Below, piece by piece: positions 16,435-25,078 of a stretch of 64,000 nucleotides of DNA. Within the stretch, counting starts at the first letter, position 1. Each line of letters opens with the position of its first letter. Made by a program: the position numbers and the translations under genes. Source of the stretch: Klebsiella pneumoniae (GTDB lineage Bacteria > Desulfobacterota > Binatia > UBA12015); the NCBI GenBank assembly GCA_945872365.1, contig CAMBZJ010000011.1:1-64000 (forward strand). Reading direction: 5' to 3'. Under the pieces are notes generated by a model that did not search any database, was not told the origin of the DNA, and saw only the letters and a list, made by a program, of their open reading frames with translations.

Positions 16435-18684
16435 TCAGAAGACCAAGTTGATCCCGCCGGCCACGCCGAAGCCCGGCAGCGGCGCGATGTCCTTCAGCAC
16501 CGAGACCGAATCGCGCGCGGTTTCGTTCAGCAGGTTCGTCGCTCGCAGGAAGAGGCTCGTGCCCTCGGGAAGCCCCAGCGACTGCGGCAAGTCGTAGGTG
16601 AAGAAAAGGTTCAGCATGGCGTAGCCAGGCGTGAACGTCTGGAAACTGGGATTCCGGGTCTGCGGTGCGACCTGCAGCCAGTCGAACCGGGAAGTGAACC
16701 CGCCGATCTCGTAGACGAGGCCGGCCCCGAAGCGGAAGGGCGGCATCCGGGGCAACGGCTGGTCGTCGTTGCGCTCCTGCGCCCAGACGTAGTCGCTCTG
16801 CAACTCGAGGTGCAGGTGGTGCGGGCCGGTCTCGAGCAGCGGAACGTCCGCCTGCATCTCCATCCCGGCGAGGGTGGCGGGCACGGCTCGGAACGCATAC
16901 ACCGGCAGTTCGCTCTCGGGATCGATGAGGCCGGTCGGGAAGAGGGCGATGAAGTCGTCGAAGCGGTCGTAGAAGCCCGTCACCGACCCGGTTATCCAGC
17001 CGAGCGTCCTGCGCAGCGAGAGGTCGATGCCGAGACCAGTTTCGACATCGAGGTTTCGGTTTCCGATCTCGAAGATCCCGGTCGCGAGGTGCGGGCCGTC
17101 GGCGAACAGCTCCTGGTAGGTCGGAGCGCGGTTGGTGTAGGCGACCGAGAGCGCGACGTTCCAGCCCTCGACCGGGGTGTAGACCGCCCCGATCGATCCG
17201 CTCGGGGTGAGGAAGCTCCGGTCGTCGCCGGGCCCGAACTGCTCCGAGGCGATCGCCTCGACCCTCTGGTGATCGAGGCGGACGCCGAACTGGAGCAGAA
17301 CGGGGTCGAACTTCGCCTCCTCGAACAGGAAGCCCGAGTTCACCCACGTCCGGGCCGATGGGAGGAAGGCCTCTTCTCCGAGCGCCGAGAGGCGCTGCCC
17401 CTGGGTCTCGAAGCCCACCGCGCCTTCGAACGGACCGAGCGAAGAGTGCGGAGCGTCGAGGCGACCGTCGTAACCCTGGTTCTTGAAGGTGGTACCGACG
17501 TCGGTGCCCTCGTATTCGATGTGCTGGTAGTCCTGCCACGCGAACTTGCCGGTGACCTGCTCGAGTCCACGGATCGGGGACTCGAGACCGCCGGCCACGT
17601 CGAAGCGCGTCGTGCCCAGGTCGATCGTGACGTCCGGCTCGGCCACCGTGCCGTAGTCGGTCTTGTAGTAGGACGGCGCGACGCCGAAGTAGCCGGCGTC
17701 GCCGATGAACGACATTCCGCCGCCCCCGCCGTAGGTCGTGATCGCGCTGTTCGGAAGGGTGCCGTAGGGCTCCTTCTCCCCTGGCGGCAGGGGGTCGTTC
17801 TCGCGAAGTCGCTTGCTCCGGGCGTAGCCCGGGATGGACAAGTCGTCCGCCTTTCGCGCGAACCCGTTCAACTGCCAGGCGATGGGGCCGTTGCCGCCCT
17901 CGAGTCGCGCCGCGCCCGACGGCGAGGCGTCCACGGAACTGCCCTGCATCTTCAGCTGGCCGCCGATCGTCTTCTCGATGCGCTCGGTGGGGATCCTGCC
18001 GTCGAGCACGTTGACGACGCCTCCCACCGCCGAGCTGCCGTACATGAGCGTCGCGGGGCCGCGGACGATGTCGACTCTCTTCACGTTCATCGGCTCGATC
18101 GTGAGCGCGTGATCCACGCTCGTGCCCGACCCGTCGATCGTGTTCACGCCGTTCTGCAGGATGCGAACGCGGTCGCCGTCGAGGCCGCGGATCACCGGGC
18201 GACTCGCGCCGGGGCCGTAGTAGGTCGAGCTCACGCCGGGCTGGGAGGCGAGAGTGTCGCCCAGCGTCGGCTGGTTCTTCAGGAGGAGTTCCTCGCCCTT
18301 CAGGACCGTCACCGGCTGGGCCAACTCGGAGAGGGTTCGGCCGAGCGGGGTGGCGGTGACCGTCGTCTCGTCGAAGGCGTAGTGCCCGAGGCCGGCATCT
18401 TCATGGGCCTGCTTGCGGCTGGCGTCGGGCGCGTCGCCCGCACCCGTCGCGGCCTCGCTCGGCTCGAGGCGCTGCCCAGCGCTCTCCGCCCGAGGGATTG
18501 AATCGGAGGGCACGGGCGCGCGCCCGTCGACCTCGGCGCTCGGGCTCGCCTGCGCCGCTGCTCGCGGGCAGTCGACGAGGAGAGTCGCGGCGAGAGCCCA
18601 CGGGACGAGATTCGTTCGGCCGGCGCGACGCGCTCGGCGCGCGCGCGAGGAGGGACACTTGGTCCCCCGAATGGGGATTGTCAC
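16435..18684 (-). CDS. TonB-dependent outer membrane receptor, ZnuD-like
   Basis: A ~749-residue receptor. A signal-peptide-like N-terminus (WALAATLLVDCPRAAAQA) leads to a TonB-box-like segment (ETTVTATPL), a plug domain with SRPVIRGLDGDRVRILQNG and IVRGPATLMYGSSAVGGVV, and a barrel ending in INLVF with terminal Phe. The plug resembles ZnuD zinc receptors, with the typical VDHALTIEPMN following. The GTG at 18684 has AAGGGA upstream. It is followed by tonB, exbB and exbD and preceded by a small His/Cys membrane protein, so a metal or metallophore substrate is likely; zinc is inference. Confidence 0.88.
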   Translation of the reverse strand: MTIPIRGTKCPSSRARRARRAGRTNLVPWALAATLLVDCPRAAAQASPSAEVDGRAPVPSDSIPRAESAGQRLEPSEAATGAGDAPDASRKQAHEDAGLGHYAFDETTVTATPLGRTLSELAQPVTVLKGEELLLKNQPTLGDTLASQPGVSSTYYGPGASRPVIRGLDGDRVRILQNGVNTIDGSGTSVDHALTIEPMNVKRVDIVRGPATLMYGSSAVGGVVNVLDGRIPTERIEKTIGGQLKMQGSSVDASPSGAARLEGGNGPIAWQLNGFARKADDLSIPGYARSKRLRENDPLPPGEKEPYGTLPNSAITTYGGGGGMSFIGDAGYFGVAPSYYKTDYGTVAEPDVTIDLGTTRFDVAGGLESPIRGLEQVTGKFAWQDYQHIEYEGTDVGTTFKNQGYDGRLDAPHSSLGPFEGAVGFETQGQRLSALGEEAFLPSARTWVNSGFLFEEAKFDPVLLQFGVRLDHQRVEAIASEQFGPGDDRSFLTPSGSIGAVYTPVEGWNVALSVAYTNRAPTYQELFADGPHLATGIFEIGNRNLDVETGLGIDLSLRRTLGWITGSVTGFYDRFDDFIALFPTGLIDPESELPVYAFRAVPATLAGMEMQADVPLLETGPHHLHLELQSDYVWAQERNDDQPLPRMPPFRFGAGLVYEIGGFTSRFDWLQVAPQTRNPSFQTFTPGYAMLNLFFTYDLPQSLGLPEGTSLFLRATNLLNETARDSVSVLKDIAPLPGFGVAGGINLVF

Positions 18685-18806
18685 GGGGAATTCCCTTCTC
18701 GATTCCTGCGCTCGACGTCGGTCGACGCGTGCGCAGGTGTTCGCTGGTGCCGGCTGTCCGGCGTCTTCCCGCCATCCCGGGTCGGAGAACCGGCCGGGCG
18801 CGGTCG

Positions 18807-19127
18807 CTAAGCGATCACGAGAACGAGTGAATCCCTTGGTGGAGAGCGGCCACGGGGTCGGGTGGAATGGCCGCGAAGCAGCGAGTCCGCCACCGGAGCT
18901 GAAGGCTCCACGCCGGCGACGGACTGCGGGGCGAGGGCGGGAGGTGACGCCGGCTCGAGCGGCGTGAGGTGGGCAGCGACGCAAGTCGAGCAGGAATCGG
19001 TCGCGACCCCCTCGGAGTGCCAGTGCGCCGCGAGCGACGCCGCCACCAGCAGGAGCCCGACCAGAAACGAGGCCGCCAACGACCTGCTTGGCGACGGGCG
19101 CCTCGGCCATGCGCTCCCCCGACTCAT
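18807..19127 (-). CDS. Small membrane protein with HxH and CxxC candidate metal motif
   Basis: A 106-residue protein with one strong hydrophobic segment (LAASFLVGLLLVAASLAAH) followed by HWHSEG, then CSTCVAAH and a Pro/Ala-rich tail. The His and Cys pattern just outside the membrane segment could bind metal. Small proteins of this layout, some annotated DUF2946, occur beside metal-uptake TonB receptors. It lies 122 bases upstream of the ZnuD-like receptor in the same orientation. No clear ribosome-binding site is seen, so the start is uncertain. Confidence 0.55.
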   Translation of the reverse strand: MSRGSAWPRRPSPSRSLAASFLVGLLLVAASLAAHWHSEGVATDSCSTCVAAHLTPLEPASPPALAPQSVAGVEPSAPVADSLLRGHSTRPRGRSPPRDSLVLVIA

Positions 19128-19262
19128 CGACGTACGGAATAACTGGCACGCCCGAGGGCGTCAACGCGGAGTGACGTGCCTGTCTCATGTGCCATCGCCT
19201 TGCCCGCGCGGCCCCCTTGTCTTGACCAGAGTGGCCGCAACCTCTAAGGAGTCATGCGATTT

Positions 19263-19277
19263 TGATAATCATTTTCA
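19263..19277. promoter_or_regulatory. Fur box upstream of FecA-like receptor
   Basis: TGATAATCATTTTCA differs at one base from the 7-1-7 Fur consensus TGATAATNATTATCA and ends 15 bases before the receptor ATG, where bound Fur would block transcription or initiation. The surrounding AT-rich patch stands out in this GC-rich region. It lies in the divergent space, so it might also affect the minus-strand TonB locus. Confidence 0.85.
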
Positions 19278-19292
19278 TTGGAGATGTCCAGC

Positions 19293-21542
19293 ATGCCCAC
19301 CCACCGACTGCCCCGACCTCCCCGACCCGGCCTCGTCCTGCGCGCGGCGGTCACGGCCGCTTGCCTCCTCGCCCTCGGCGGTGCGCGGGCGGCGCTCGCC
19401 CAGCTCGAGGCTCCGGCCACCGGGAGAATCGGTCCCGAGACCTACCGCCTCGACGAGGAGCAGGTCGTCTCCGAGCACGACCCCGCCGTGGACTTTGCGC
19501 GCTTCCTGCCCGACGTAGGCGACGTCGAGATCTACGACGGCAAAAAGACGCAGGTCATCGAACCGAAGGAGCTGCCGAAGATCGCCAACGACAACTACCG
19601 ACAGGCGCTCTCGCGGACGCCCGGGCTGGTGCTGGCCGAGGAATCCACCCCGCTCGTGAGCATCGGCTACCGTGGCTTCGATCCGAATCGCACGCAGACC
19701 ACCATGGTGCTGAAGGATGGCATCCCTATCTCGGCCGACATGATCGGCTATCCGGAGAATTACTACCTACCCCCGATCGACTCGGTCGACACGATCGACT
19801 TCCTGCACGGCGGCGCAGCCCTGCTCTACGGCCCGCAGCCCGGCGGCGCACTCAACTACGTCACCCGCAAGCCAAAAGCCGGGGTGGGGTTCTCCCTCCT
19901 CTCGAACCAGACGTGGGGCAGCGACAGTTTCTTCTCGAGCTACGACGAGGTTTCCGGCACGGTCGGACGAGTGGGCTACGACGTCTACTACTATCAGAAG
20001 CAGGGCCTCGGCTTTCGCGAGCGCAACAGCGACTTCGGGCTCTGGTCGGGAAGCGCCAAGACCACCTACGCGATCGATGATCGCAGCAGTTTCACCGCCG
20101 GCTTCGACGGCTACTCCGAGGAGAACGGCGAGCCCGGCGGCCTCTGCCCGATCCGGTCGAGCTCGGACCCGAAGAACTGTTCGAACAGTCCCGACGTCGT
20201 CTCGTACGCGGCAGATCGAGACGCCTACTCCCGGCTGTGGGATCGCTTCAGTCTCCAGCGCTACGTCGGCTGGGGCATCTATGAGAACACGATCGATCCG
20301 AACACGTTCCTGCGGGTCGCGATCTGGGGCGGCAGCTACGACCGCTGGAGCAGGCGCCAGCGGGGCGGCGGGTTCGGGACGCTACCGACCGGGGAGGCCG
20401 CGTCCACCACGGCCATCGAGCGGCAGAAGTTCAGAGTCGCCGGACTCGACGCCCGGGTGAAGCGCGACTGGCACGCCTGGGGCGAGACCCACACCCTGAC
20501 GACGGGCGTCGAGTACTTCCACGACGACTCGCCGCGCACGGATCGGCGCGGAACCACGCCGGAGGCCGACTGGGGAGAACTCCGTGGGGAGAGCTTCCGG
20601 ACGACAGACTACGGCTCCGCCTTCGCCGAGAACCGCTTCGTCTTCGGGAAGTTCTCCTTCGTCCCTTCGATCCGACTCGAGAACTACGCGCAGTCCGTCG
20701 ACGAGTCGGTCAACGTCGACAAGGCTGCGGCCGAGGTGCCGCTCGCCGACGAGTCAAACTACCAGTTCGTACCGCTGGTCGGACTTGGCACCAGTTATCG
20801 CCTGCGGTCGTCGGTCGAGATCTATGCGAACGCCTCCTCGGCCTACCGACCGGAGATCTTCACCCAGGCGGTTCCCACGAGCCCGAACCTCGTCGTGCCG
20901 CGCAACCTGAAGCCGACCGGGTCCTGGCAGTACGAGATCGGCCTGCGCGGGCAGCCTTTCCCTTGGGTCTTCTGGGACACCAGCCTCTTCTGGATCGACG
21001 TCGCGGACGCGATCGGGACCGTGCAGGTCTCGCCGACGCTGAGCGAGATCCGCAACACCGGCCGGGCGCGCCGGGCCGGCTGGGAGTTTGCGGCGGAGGC
21101 CGGCGCTCTCGGCCTCGTCGACCACTTCCGCGGCTCGAAGCTCGTACCCAGATTCGGTGACCTCGCGCTGTTCGCGAACGTGATGATCCTCGACGCCAAG
21201 TTCACGGCCGGGTCCCAGAAGGGGAAGACCCCCGCATATGCTCCCGACTGGCTCGTGCGAGCCGGCCTCCAGTACACGCTGCCCGGCCGCCTCAAGGCGA
21301 GTCTCATGACGACCGCGGTCGCCAAGGAGTGGGGCAACGACAACAACACCGAGGACTTCTTCATCCCGTCGTACCAGGTCTGGGACCTGACCTTCGAGAC
21401 CGACGTCTGGACCGAGCGGGTCGCCCTCTTCTTCGGCGTGAACAACCTCTTCGACGAGAACTACTGGGCGCGCGTGACCTCTACCGGCTTGGACCCGGCC
21501 TACGAGCGCAACTTCTATGGCGGGTTGAAGGTCCGCCTCTGA
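19293..21542 (+). CDS. TonB-dependent siderophore receptor, FecA-like
   Basis: A ~749-residue outer membrane receptor. A signal peptide (LVLRAAVTAACLLALGG) is followed by a plug domain with the iron-siderophore pattern VSIGYRGFDPNRTQTTMVLK, DGIPISADMIGYPENYY and LLYGPQPGGALNYVTRKP, then a beta-barrel. The plug resembles ferric citrate receptors such as FecA. GGAG lies before the ATG at 19293; an ATG at 19284 is also in frame. The Fur box immediately upstream predicts iron repression. The energising TonB-ExbBD set is encoded divergently next door. Confidence 0.92.
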   Translation: MPTHRLPRPPRPGLVLRAAVTAACLLALGGARAALAQLEAPATGRIGPETYRLDEEQVVSEHDPAVDFARFLPDVGDVEIYDGKKTQVIEPKELPKIANDNYRQALSRTPGLVLAEESTPLVSIGYRGFDPNRTQTTMVLKDGIPISADMIGYPENYYLPPIDSVDTIDFLHGGAALLYGPQPGGALNYVTRKPKAGVGFSLLSNQTWGSDSFFSSYDEVSGTVGRVGYDVYYYQKQGLGFRERNSDFGLWSGSAKTTYAIDDRSSFTAGFDGYSEENGEPGGLCPIRSSSDPKNCSNSPDVVSYAADRDAYSRLWDRFSLQRYVGWGIYENTIDPNTFLRVAIWGGSYDRWSRRQRGGGFGTLPTGEAASTTAIERQKFRVAGLDARVKRDWHAWGETHTLTTGVEYFHDDSPRTDRRGTTPEADWGELRGESFRTTDYGSAFAENRFVFGKFSFVPSIRLENYAQSVDESVNVDKAAAEVPLADESNYQFVPLVGLGTSYRLRSSVEIYANASSAYRPEIFTQAVPTSPNLVVPRNLKPTGSWQYEIGLRGQPFPWVFWDTSLFWIDVADAIGTVQVSPTLSEIRNTGRARRAGWEFAAEAGALGLVDHFRGSKLVPRFGDLALFANVMILDAKFTAGSQKGKTPAYAPDWLVRAGLQYTLPGRLKASLMTTAVAKEWGNDNNTEDFFIPSYQVWDLTFETDVWTERVALFFGVNNLFDENYWARVTSTGLDPAYERNFYGGLKVRL

Positions 21543-21600
21543 ACCGCGGCTGCGCGCAGTCGCCGGGCCAGTTCCGCCCCCGGCTCCCGGATTCCGTTCT

Positions 21601-22815
21601 TCAGGGCTCCGGGGCGAGCGGAGTCAGCATCGGATCGACCTGCTGCGCGTCGGCGAACGCGGAGGCCGTCGACAGCGGCGAGGCATCGGCCGTCGGATCG
21701 ATCGCGCGGAGGATCGGCTCGATGAACTTGTCGTCCTCCCAGGTCGCCGGGCCGAGCGTGCTCAGGTAGTTCGAGCCCGTGCGGATCGGTTGCCCGTTTC
21801 CGAGCCTCTGGTAGCTGCCGTTGCGTACGACAACGAGGTCGAGTTCCGGGAAGACGTAGACGTTCTGGGTGTGGAGCCCGCGGGCAGCGAACATGCGCAC
21901 CGGGCGGCCGCCCACGACCGAACTCAGGTCCGTCCACCACTGCAGCGCGTAGAACGGTGAATTCGCCTGCGGCTTCGTCGCCTCCTCCACCCAGCCGCGG
22001 CTCACCACCTGCTTGCCGTTCCACTCGCCGCCGCGTGCGAAGAGCAGGCCGAAGCGTGCGAAGTCCCGCGTGGTCGTGTCCACACAGCAGTACGTTATCG
22101 TGTGCCCGGTGCCGTCGACCCACCACTCGGCCTTCATGCCGATCGGTGCGAACAGGTTTTCCTGCGCAAAGTCGCCCGCGAGGCGGCCGGTCGAACTCTG
22201 CACGACTCCCGACATCAGCATCGAGTCGGCGCTCGAGTAGTTCCAGAGGCTGCCCGGCTCGCGGGCGAGTGGCCGGCCGAGCGAATACCCCAACTGGTCC
22301 TGCTCGACCGCGTGGAAGTAGGGGTCGTCGAGCGCCTCGTTCCACTTGAGACCGGAGCGCATTTGCAGGAGCGTCCGGAGTGAGATGTCGCCGCGGGCGT
22401 CGCCTTGCCACTGCGGGTAGAAGCGCGAGAGCGGGGCGTCGAGTCCCTCGATGTAGCCTTGATCGATCGCGATGCCGACGAGCGTGCTGGCGAAGCTCTT
22501 GCCGGCGGACCAGGAAGTCGCGAGAGTCTTGGCATCGCGGCCGGGTGCATACCACTCGGCGACGATCGCGCCGTCCTTGATGACGACCACGCCCTGGGTG
22601 TTGCGCGCGGGCTCGAACGCGTAGTCGCGGGCCGCGTCGAGCTGGGAGGCGTCCATACCGACGCCTGCTGGATCGACCACCTGCCACTCGCGACCGGGCC
22701 AGCGCAGGGCGTTTGCGCCGTCGCCGCTGGAGGAATCGCCGCAGGCGGCGAGGCTCGTGAGCAGGGCGAGGAGGACGAGGCGGGGGGTGTGGAGGGTCTT
22801 CGAGGTCGGTGTCAT
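21601..22815 (-). CDS. Serine hydrolase, class C beta-lactamase/EstB-like lipoprotein
   Basis: A 404-residue exported hydrolase. The N-terminus is a signal peptide ending in the lipobox SLAACG. The SxxK nucleophile motif is SAGK (TSWSAGKSFAS), and the YxN-like motif is YSS in WNYSSADS. A third motif may be HTQN near GLHTQNVY. The fold suggests a penicillin-recognising esterase or transferase, not necessarily a beta-lactamase. It converges with the FecA-like gene and follows the carotenoid oxygenase on the same strand after 111 bases. Confidence 0.85.
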   Translation of the reverse strand: MTPTSKTLHTPRLVLLALLTSLAACGDSSSGDGANALRWPGREWQVVDPAGVGMDASQLDAARDYAFEPARNTQGVVVIKDGAIVAEWYAPGRDAKTLATSWSAGKSFASTLVGIAIDQGYIEGLDAPLSRFYPQWQGDARGDISLRTLLQMRSGLKWNEALDDPYFHAVEQDQLGYSLGRPLAREPGSLWNYSSADSMLMSGVVQSSTGRLAGDFAQENLFAPIGMKAEWWVDGTGHTITYCCVDTTTRDFARFGLLFARGGEWNGKQVVSRGWVEEATKPQANSPFYALQWWTDLSSVVGGRPVRMFAARGLHTQNVYVFPELDLVVVRNGSYQRLGNGQPIRTGSNYLSTLGPATWEDDKFIEPILRAIDPTADASPLSTASAFADAQQVDPMLTPLAPEP

Positions 22816-22926
22816 GCGGAGATTCCTAGCCCGAGACCGGGGTGCTTGAAAAGAAGGGTTCGCGTGGGGGCGCGTTTTTTCTGTGCGGGGAGTCGCATTC
22901 GGGTGGGTAGCCCGGGGCGGCTCCGG

Positions 22927-24306
22927 TCAGTCGCGGGGCGAGAGTTCCCGGTCGGCGACCCAGTTGCCGTGAAAGCCGAAGGGTACCCGCCTGGGCAGCG
23001 GAACCCGTGCGACGTAGCCGCGCGCGAACTCCCGGGCGTCCCAGACGGCGAGTTCGGCCCCCCCGGTACCGAGGTCGTGCACGAAGGTCATGAGCCAGCC
23101 GTCGTCTTCATCGTGTTCATCGTGTTCATCGTGCCCGCTCAAGCGCGGAACGAAGACCGGCTCGCCGGCCATGCGGCCCGCGCCGTGGTCGAAAACCTCG
23201 CGGCGACCGCTCACCAGGTCGTGCTTGAGGGTCGGCCACCCGATCCCCATGTCGGACTGCGGACTCGCGCAATACCCGAAGCGGTGCTGCAGGCCGACCA
23301 GCGATTCGCGCACGCGCGGGAACTCGTTTGGTGCATCGTCGACGACGGTGGCCGAGAGGCGGCGGCCGGCGGGGTCGATCACCCAGCGCTCCAGGCGCGC
23401 GCTGCCGTCGCCGAGCGCACCGCGCAACTCGCCGGCGAACATGCTGCGGTAGGCGCACAGGTCGACGACGACCGTTCCGTCGGCGGCGTCGTAGGCGTTC
23501 AGTGGGTGGAACGAGTAGCCGAGCGGTGCTTCGACCCAGGCGATCTCCGACGCCGAACCCTCGCGTGGCAGCAGGCCGACACGGCTGCCGTAGTCGGGAT
23601 TCCAGCGAAACGGGAAGCGTCCCGCCACGGCGAGTTCGAAGTCGACGGTGACCGGCTGGTCGTAGACCAGCGCGAAGCGCCGGGTGAGCGACATGTCGTG
23701 GAGCATCGTCATGCCCGGCAGCGGGACGTCCACGGTGCGCCGCACGCGGCCGTCGCGGCCGACGACGACGTACTGGACATGGTCGAGCCACTCCGCCCAG
23801 GCGTACACCACGGCGTGCATCTCGCCGGTGCCGGGATCGAGCTTCGGATGCGCGGTGAACCCGCCGGGGAGCGTCCCGAAGAAGTCGTTGCGGCCGACGC
23901 TGGCCAGTTCGCGATCGAGTTCCACAGGACAGCCGCCGGCCTCGACGATCGCCCAGATCCGCCCGGCGTGCGTGACGACGTTCGTGTTGGGCCCTGTGGG
24001 CGAGCCGTTCCAGTTGGGTCCGGCGACGTCCGCGGTGCCTCGCGCCTCGGCGACGCGGCGGCTCCCGATGTAGCGATTGCGGTACCACTCCGCGCGACCG
24101 CCGCGCAGGCGTACGCCGTGGACCATGCCGTCGCCGAGGAACCAGTGGTGGGTCGCCGGGTCGGGCGGCGCGATCGGGTTCGGGCCGTTGCGCAGGTAGA
24201 GTCCGTCGAGCTCGACGGGCAGTTCGCCCACGACCGGCAGGTCGGTCGCCGAGATCTCCTCGGCCACCGGGGCGAAGTTGCCCTCGAGATAGGGGTTTCC
24301 GGACAT
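22927..24306 (-). CDS. Carotenoid oxygenase (RPE65/lignostilbene dioxygenase family)
   Basis: Non-haem iron dioxygenase of 459 residues that cleaves carotenoid or stilbene-type double bonds. The iron-binding histidines are recognisable in DGMVHGVRL, TAHPKLDP, MLHDMSL and the C-terminal GFHGNW. A ribosome-binding site AGGAG lies seven bases before the ATG and overlaps the stop of a small upstream frame. An unusual His-Asp-Glu tandem stretch lies at 23107-23133. The substrate is unknown; no carotenoid synthesis gene is in the window. Confidence 0.92.
   Translation of the reverse strand: MSGNPYLEGNFAPVAEEISATDLPVVGELPVELDGLYLRNGPNPIAPPDPATHHWFLGDGMVHGVRLRGGRAEWYRNRYIGSRRVAEARGTADVAGPNWNGSPTGPNTNVVTHAGRIWAIVEAGGCPVELDRELASVGRNDFFGTLPGGFTAHPKLDPGTGEMHAVVYAWAEWLDHVQYVVVGRDGRVRRTVDVPLPGMTMLHDMSLTRRFALVYDQPVTVDFELAVAGRFPFRWNPDYGSRVGLLPREGSASEIAWVEAPLGYSFHPLNAYDAADGTVVVDLCAYRSMFAGELRGALGDGSARLERWVIDPAGRRLSATVVDDAPNEFPRVRESLVGLQHRFGYCASPQSDMGIGWPTLKHDLVSGRREVFDHGAGRMAGEPVFVPRLSGHDEHDEHDEDDGWLMTFVHDLGTGGAELAVWDAREFARGYVARVPLPRRVPFGFHGNWVADRELSPRD
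23107..23133. repeat. 9-bp microsatellite inside the carotenoid oxygenase gene
   Basis: Three exact copies of TTCATCGTG, coding on the minus strand for repeated Asp-Glu-His in an acidic surface-loop-like stretch. Copy changes would stay in frame. Confidence 0.8.
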
Positions 24307-24315
24307 TAGCTCTCC

Positions 24316-24507
24316 TCAGCCCGCAAGCGGCGGGGGCCTCTCGGGTTCCACGCGCCCGGGAACCCATCCGTCGAGGCGATCGCCGCGCGTGGCGAGATCG
24401 CCGCGGATCCGCGCGAGGACCGGGCAATAGCGGAACCCGCTCGGTCGCGCTGCGCGATGCCGTGCATGCTCTCGTGGAATGCGCTCGGCCGGCTCCACGG
24501 TCGCCAT
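24316..24507 (-). CDS. Possible 63-residue protein preceding the carotenoid oxygenase
   Basis: The frame runs from an ATG at 24507 to a TGA that overlaps the ribosome-binding site of the oxygenase gene, an arrangement typical of coupled genes. The product is basic, with FRYCPVLARIRGD and DRLDGWVPG, a single Cys and no membrane segment. No family is recognised. It is short and lacks a clear ribosome-binding site, so it may be a chance frame. The remaining bases 24508-24649 show no other gene. Confidence 0.35.
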   Translation of the reverse strand: MATVEPAERIPREHARHRAARPSGFRYCPVLARIRGDLATRGDRLDGWVPGRVEPERPPPLAG

Positions 24508-24649
24508 TCTAGCCGCGGCCGATGGCTTATCAACGCGGCCTGACGCCATGCGCCGACAAGTGACCGTCTTGTGGGGCGAGGCCGGGTCGTCGTAGAGGAA
24601 ATTCCGAGAAGAGCGAGGCCTCGCCCGGAGGCCGCTCGCGCCCTCGCCG

Positions 24650-25078
24650 ATGTCGAACTCCACCTGTCCCTTCTGCGATCCGCCTCCGGAGCGCGTGTTC
24701 CACCGCGGAGAGCGCGTTCTCGGCCTGTGGGACGGATTCCCGGTCGCGCCGGGCCATGCGCTGCTGGTCCCGGTGCGCCATGCGCCGACCTGGTTCGACG
24801 CGACGGCAGAGGAACTCCGCGAGATCGCGGCCTCGGTCGAGATCGCGCGTGACGCGATTCTCGCGCGCATCGCGACACCGGGCGCCGATTGGGGCCCGGA
24901 TCCCCCACCCCTGCGCCCGCCCGACGGATTCAACGTCGGCGCGAACGTCGGTCTGGCCGGCGGCCAGTCGGTGTTCCACCTCCACGTCCACGTGATCCCG
25001 CGCTGGGAGGGCGACGTTGCCAACCCGCGCGGGGGCGTGCGCGGCGTGATCCCGATGCGGCGCGACTATCGTGGCTGA
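24650..25078 (+). CDS. HIT-family nucleotide hydrolase/transferase
   Basis: A 142-residue histidine-triad protein. The catalytic motif is FHLHVHVIPR (His-x-His-x-His) near residue 110. The N-terminal CPFC pair is the zinc-binding half seen in many HIT hydrolases. Members split nucleoside phosphoramidates or dinucleoside polyphosphates. Its stop overlaps the next gene by eight bases, coupling it to an HNH nuclease-domain protein. Confidence 0.9.
   Translation: MSNSTCPFCDPPPERVFHRGERVLGLWDGFPVAPGHALLVPVRHAPTWFDATAEELREIAASVEIARDAILARIATPGADWGPDPPPLRPPDGFNVGANVGLAGGQSVFHLHVHVIPRWEGDVANPRGGVRGVIPMRRDYRG

Noticed and set aside
18690-18900. Possible cobalamin riboswitch upstream of the ZnuD-like receptor
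   Set aside because: A GGGAAGACGCCGG segment on the minus strand recalls the 3' part of such elements, but the conserved B12 box and the CCCGCAACTG core were not found and the span would overlap the small membrane protein gene.
22861-22880. T6 run after CGCG-TGGGGG-CGCG as a terminator
   Set aside because: The stem is only four base pairs and the T run is on the plus strand, where no gene ends nearby.
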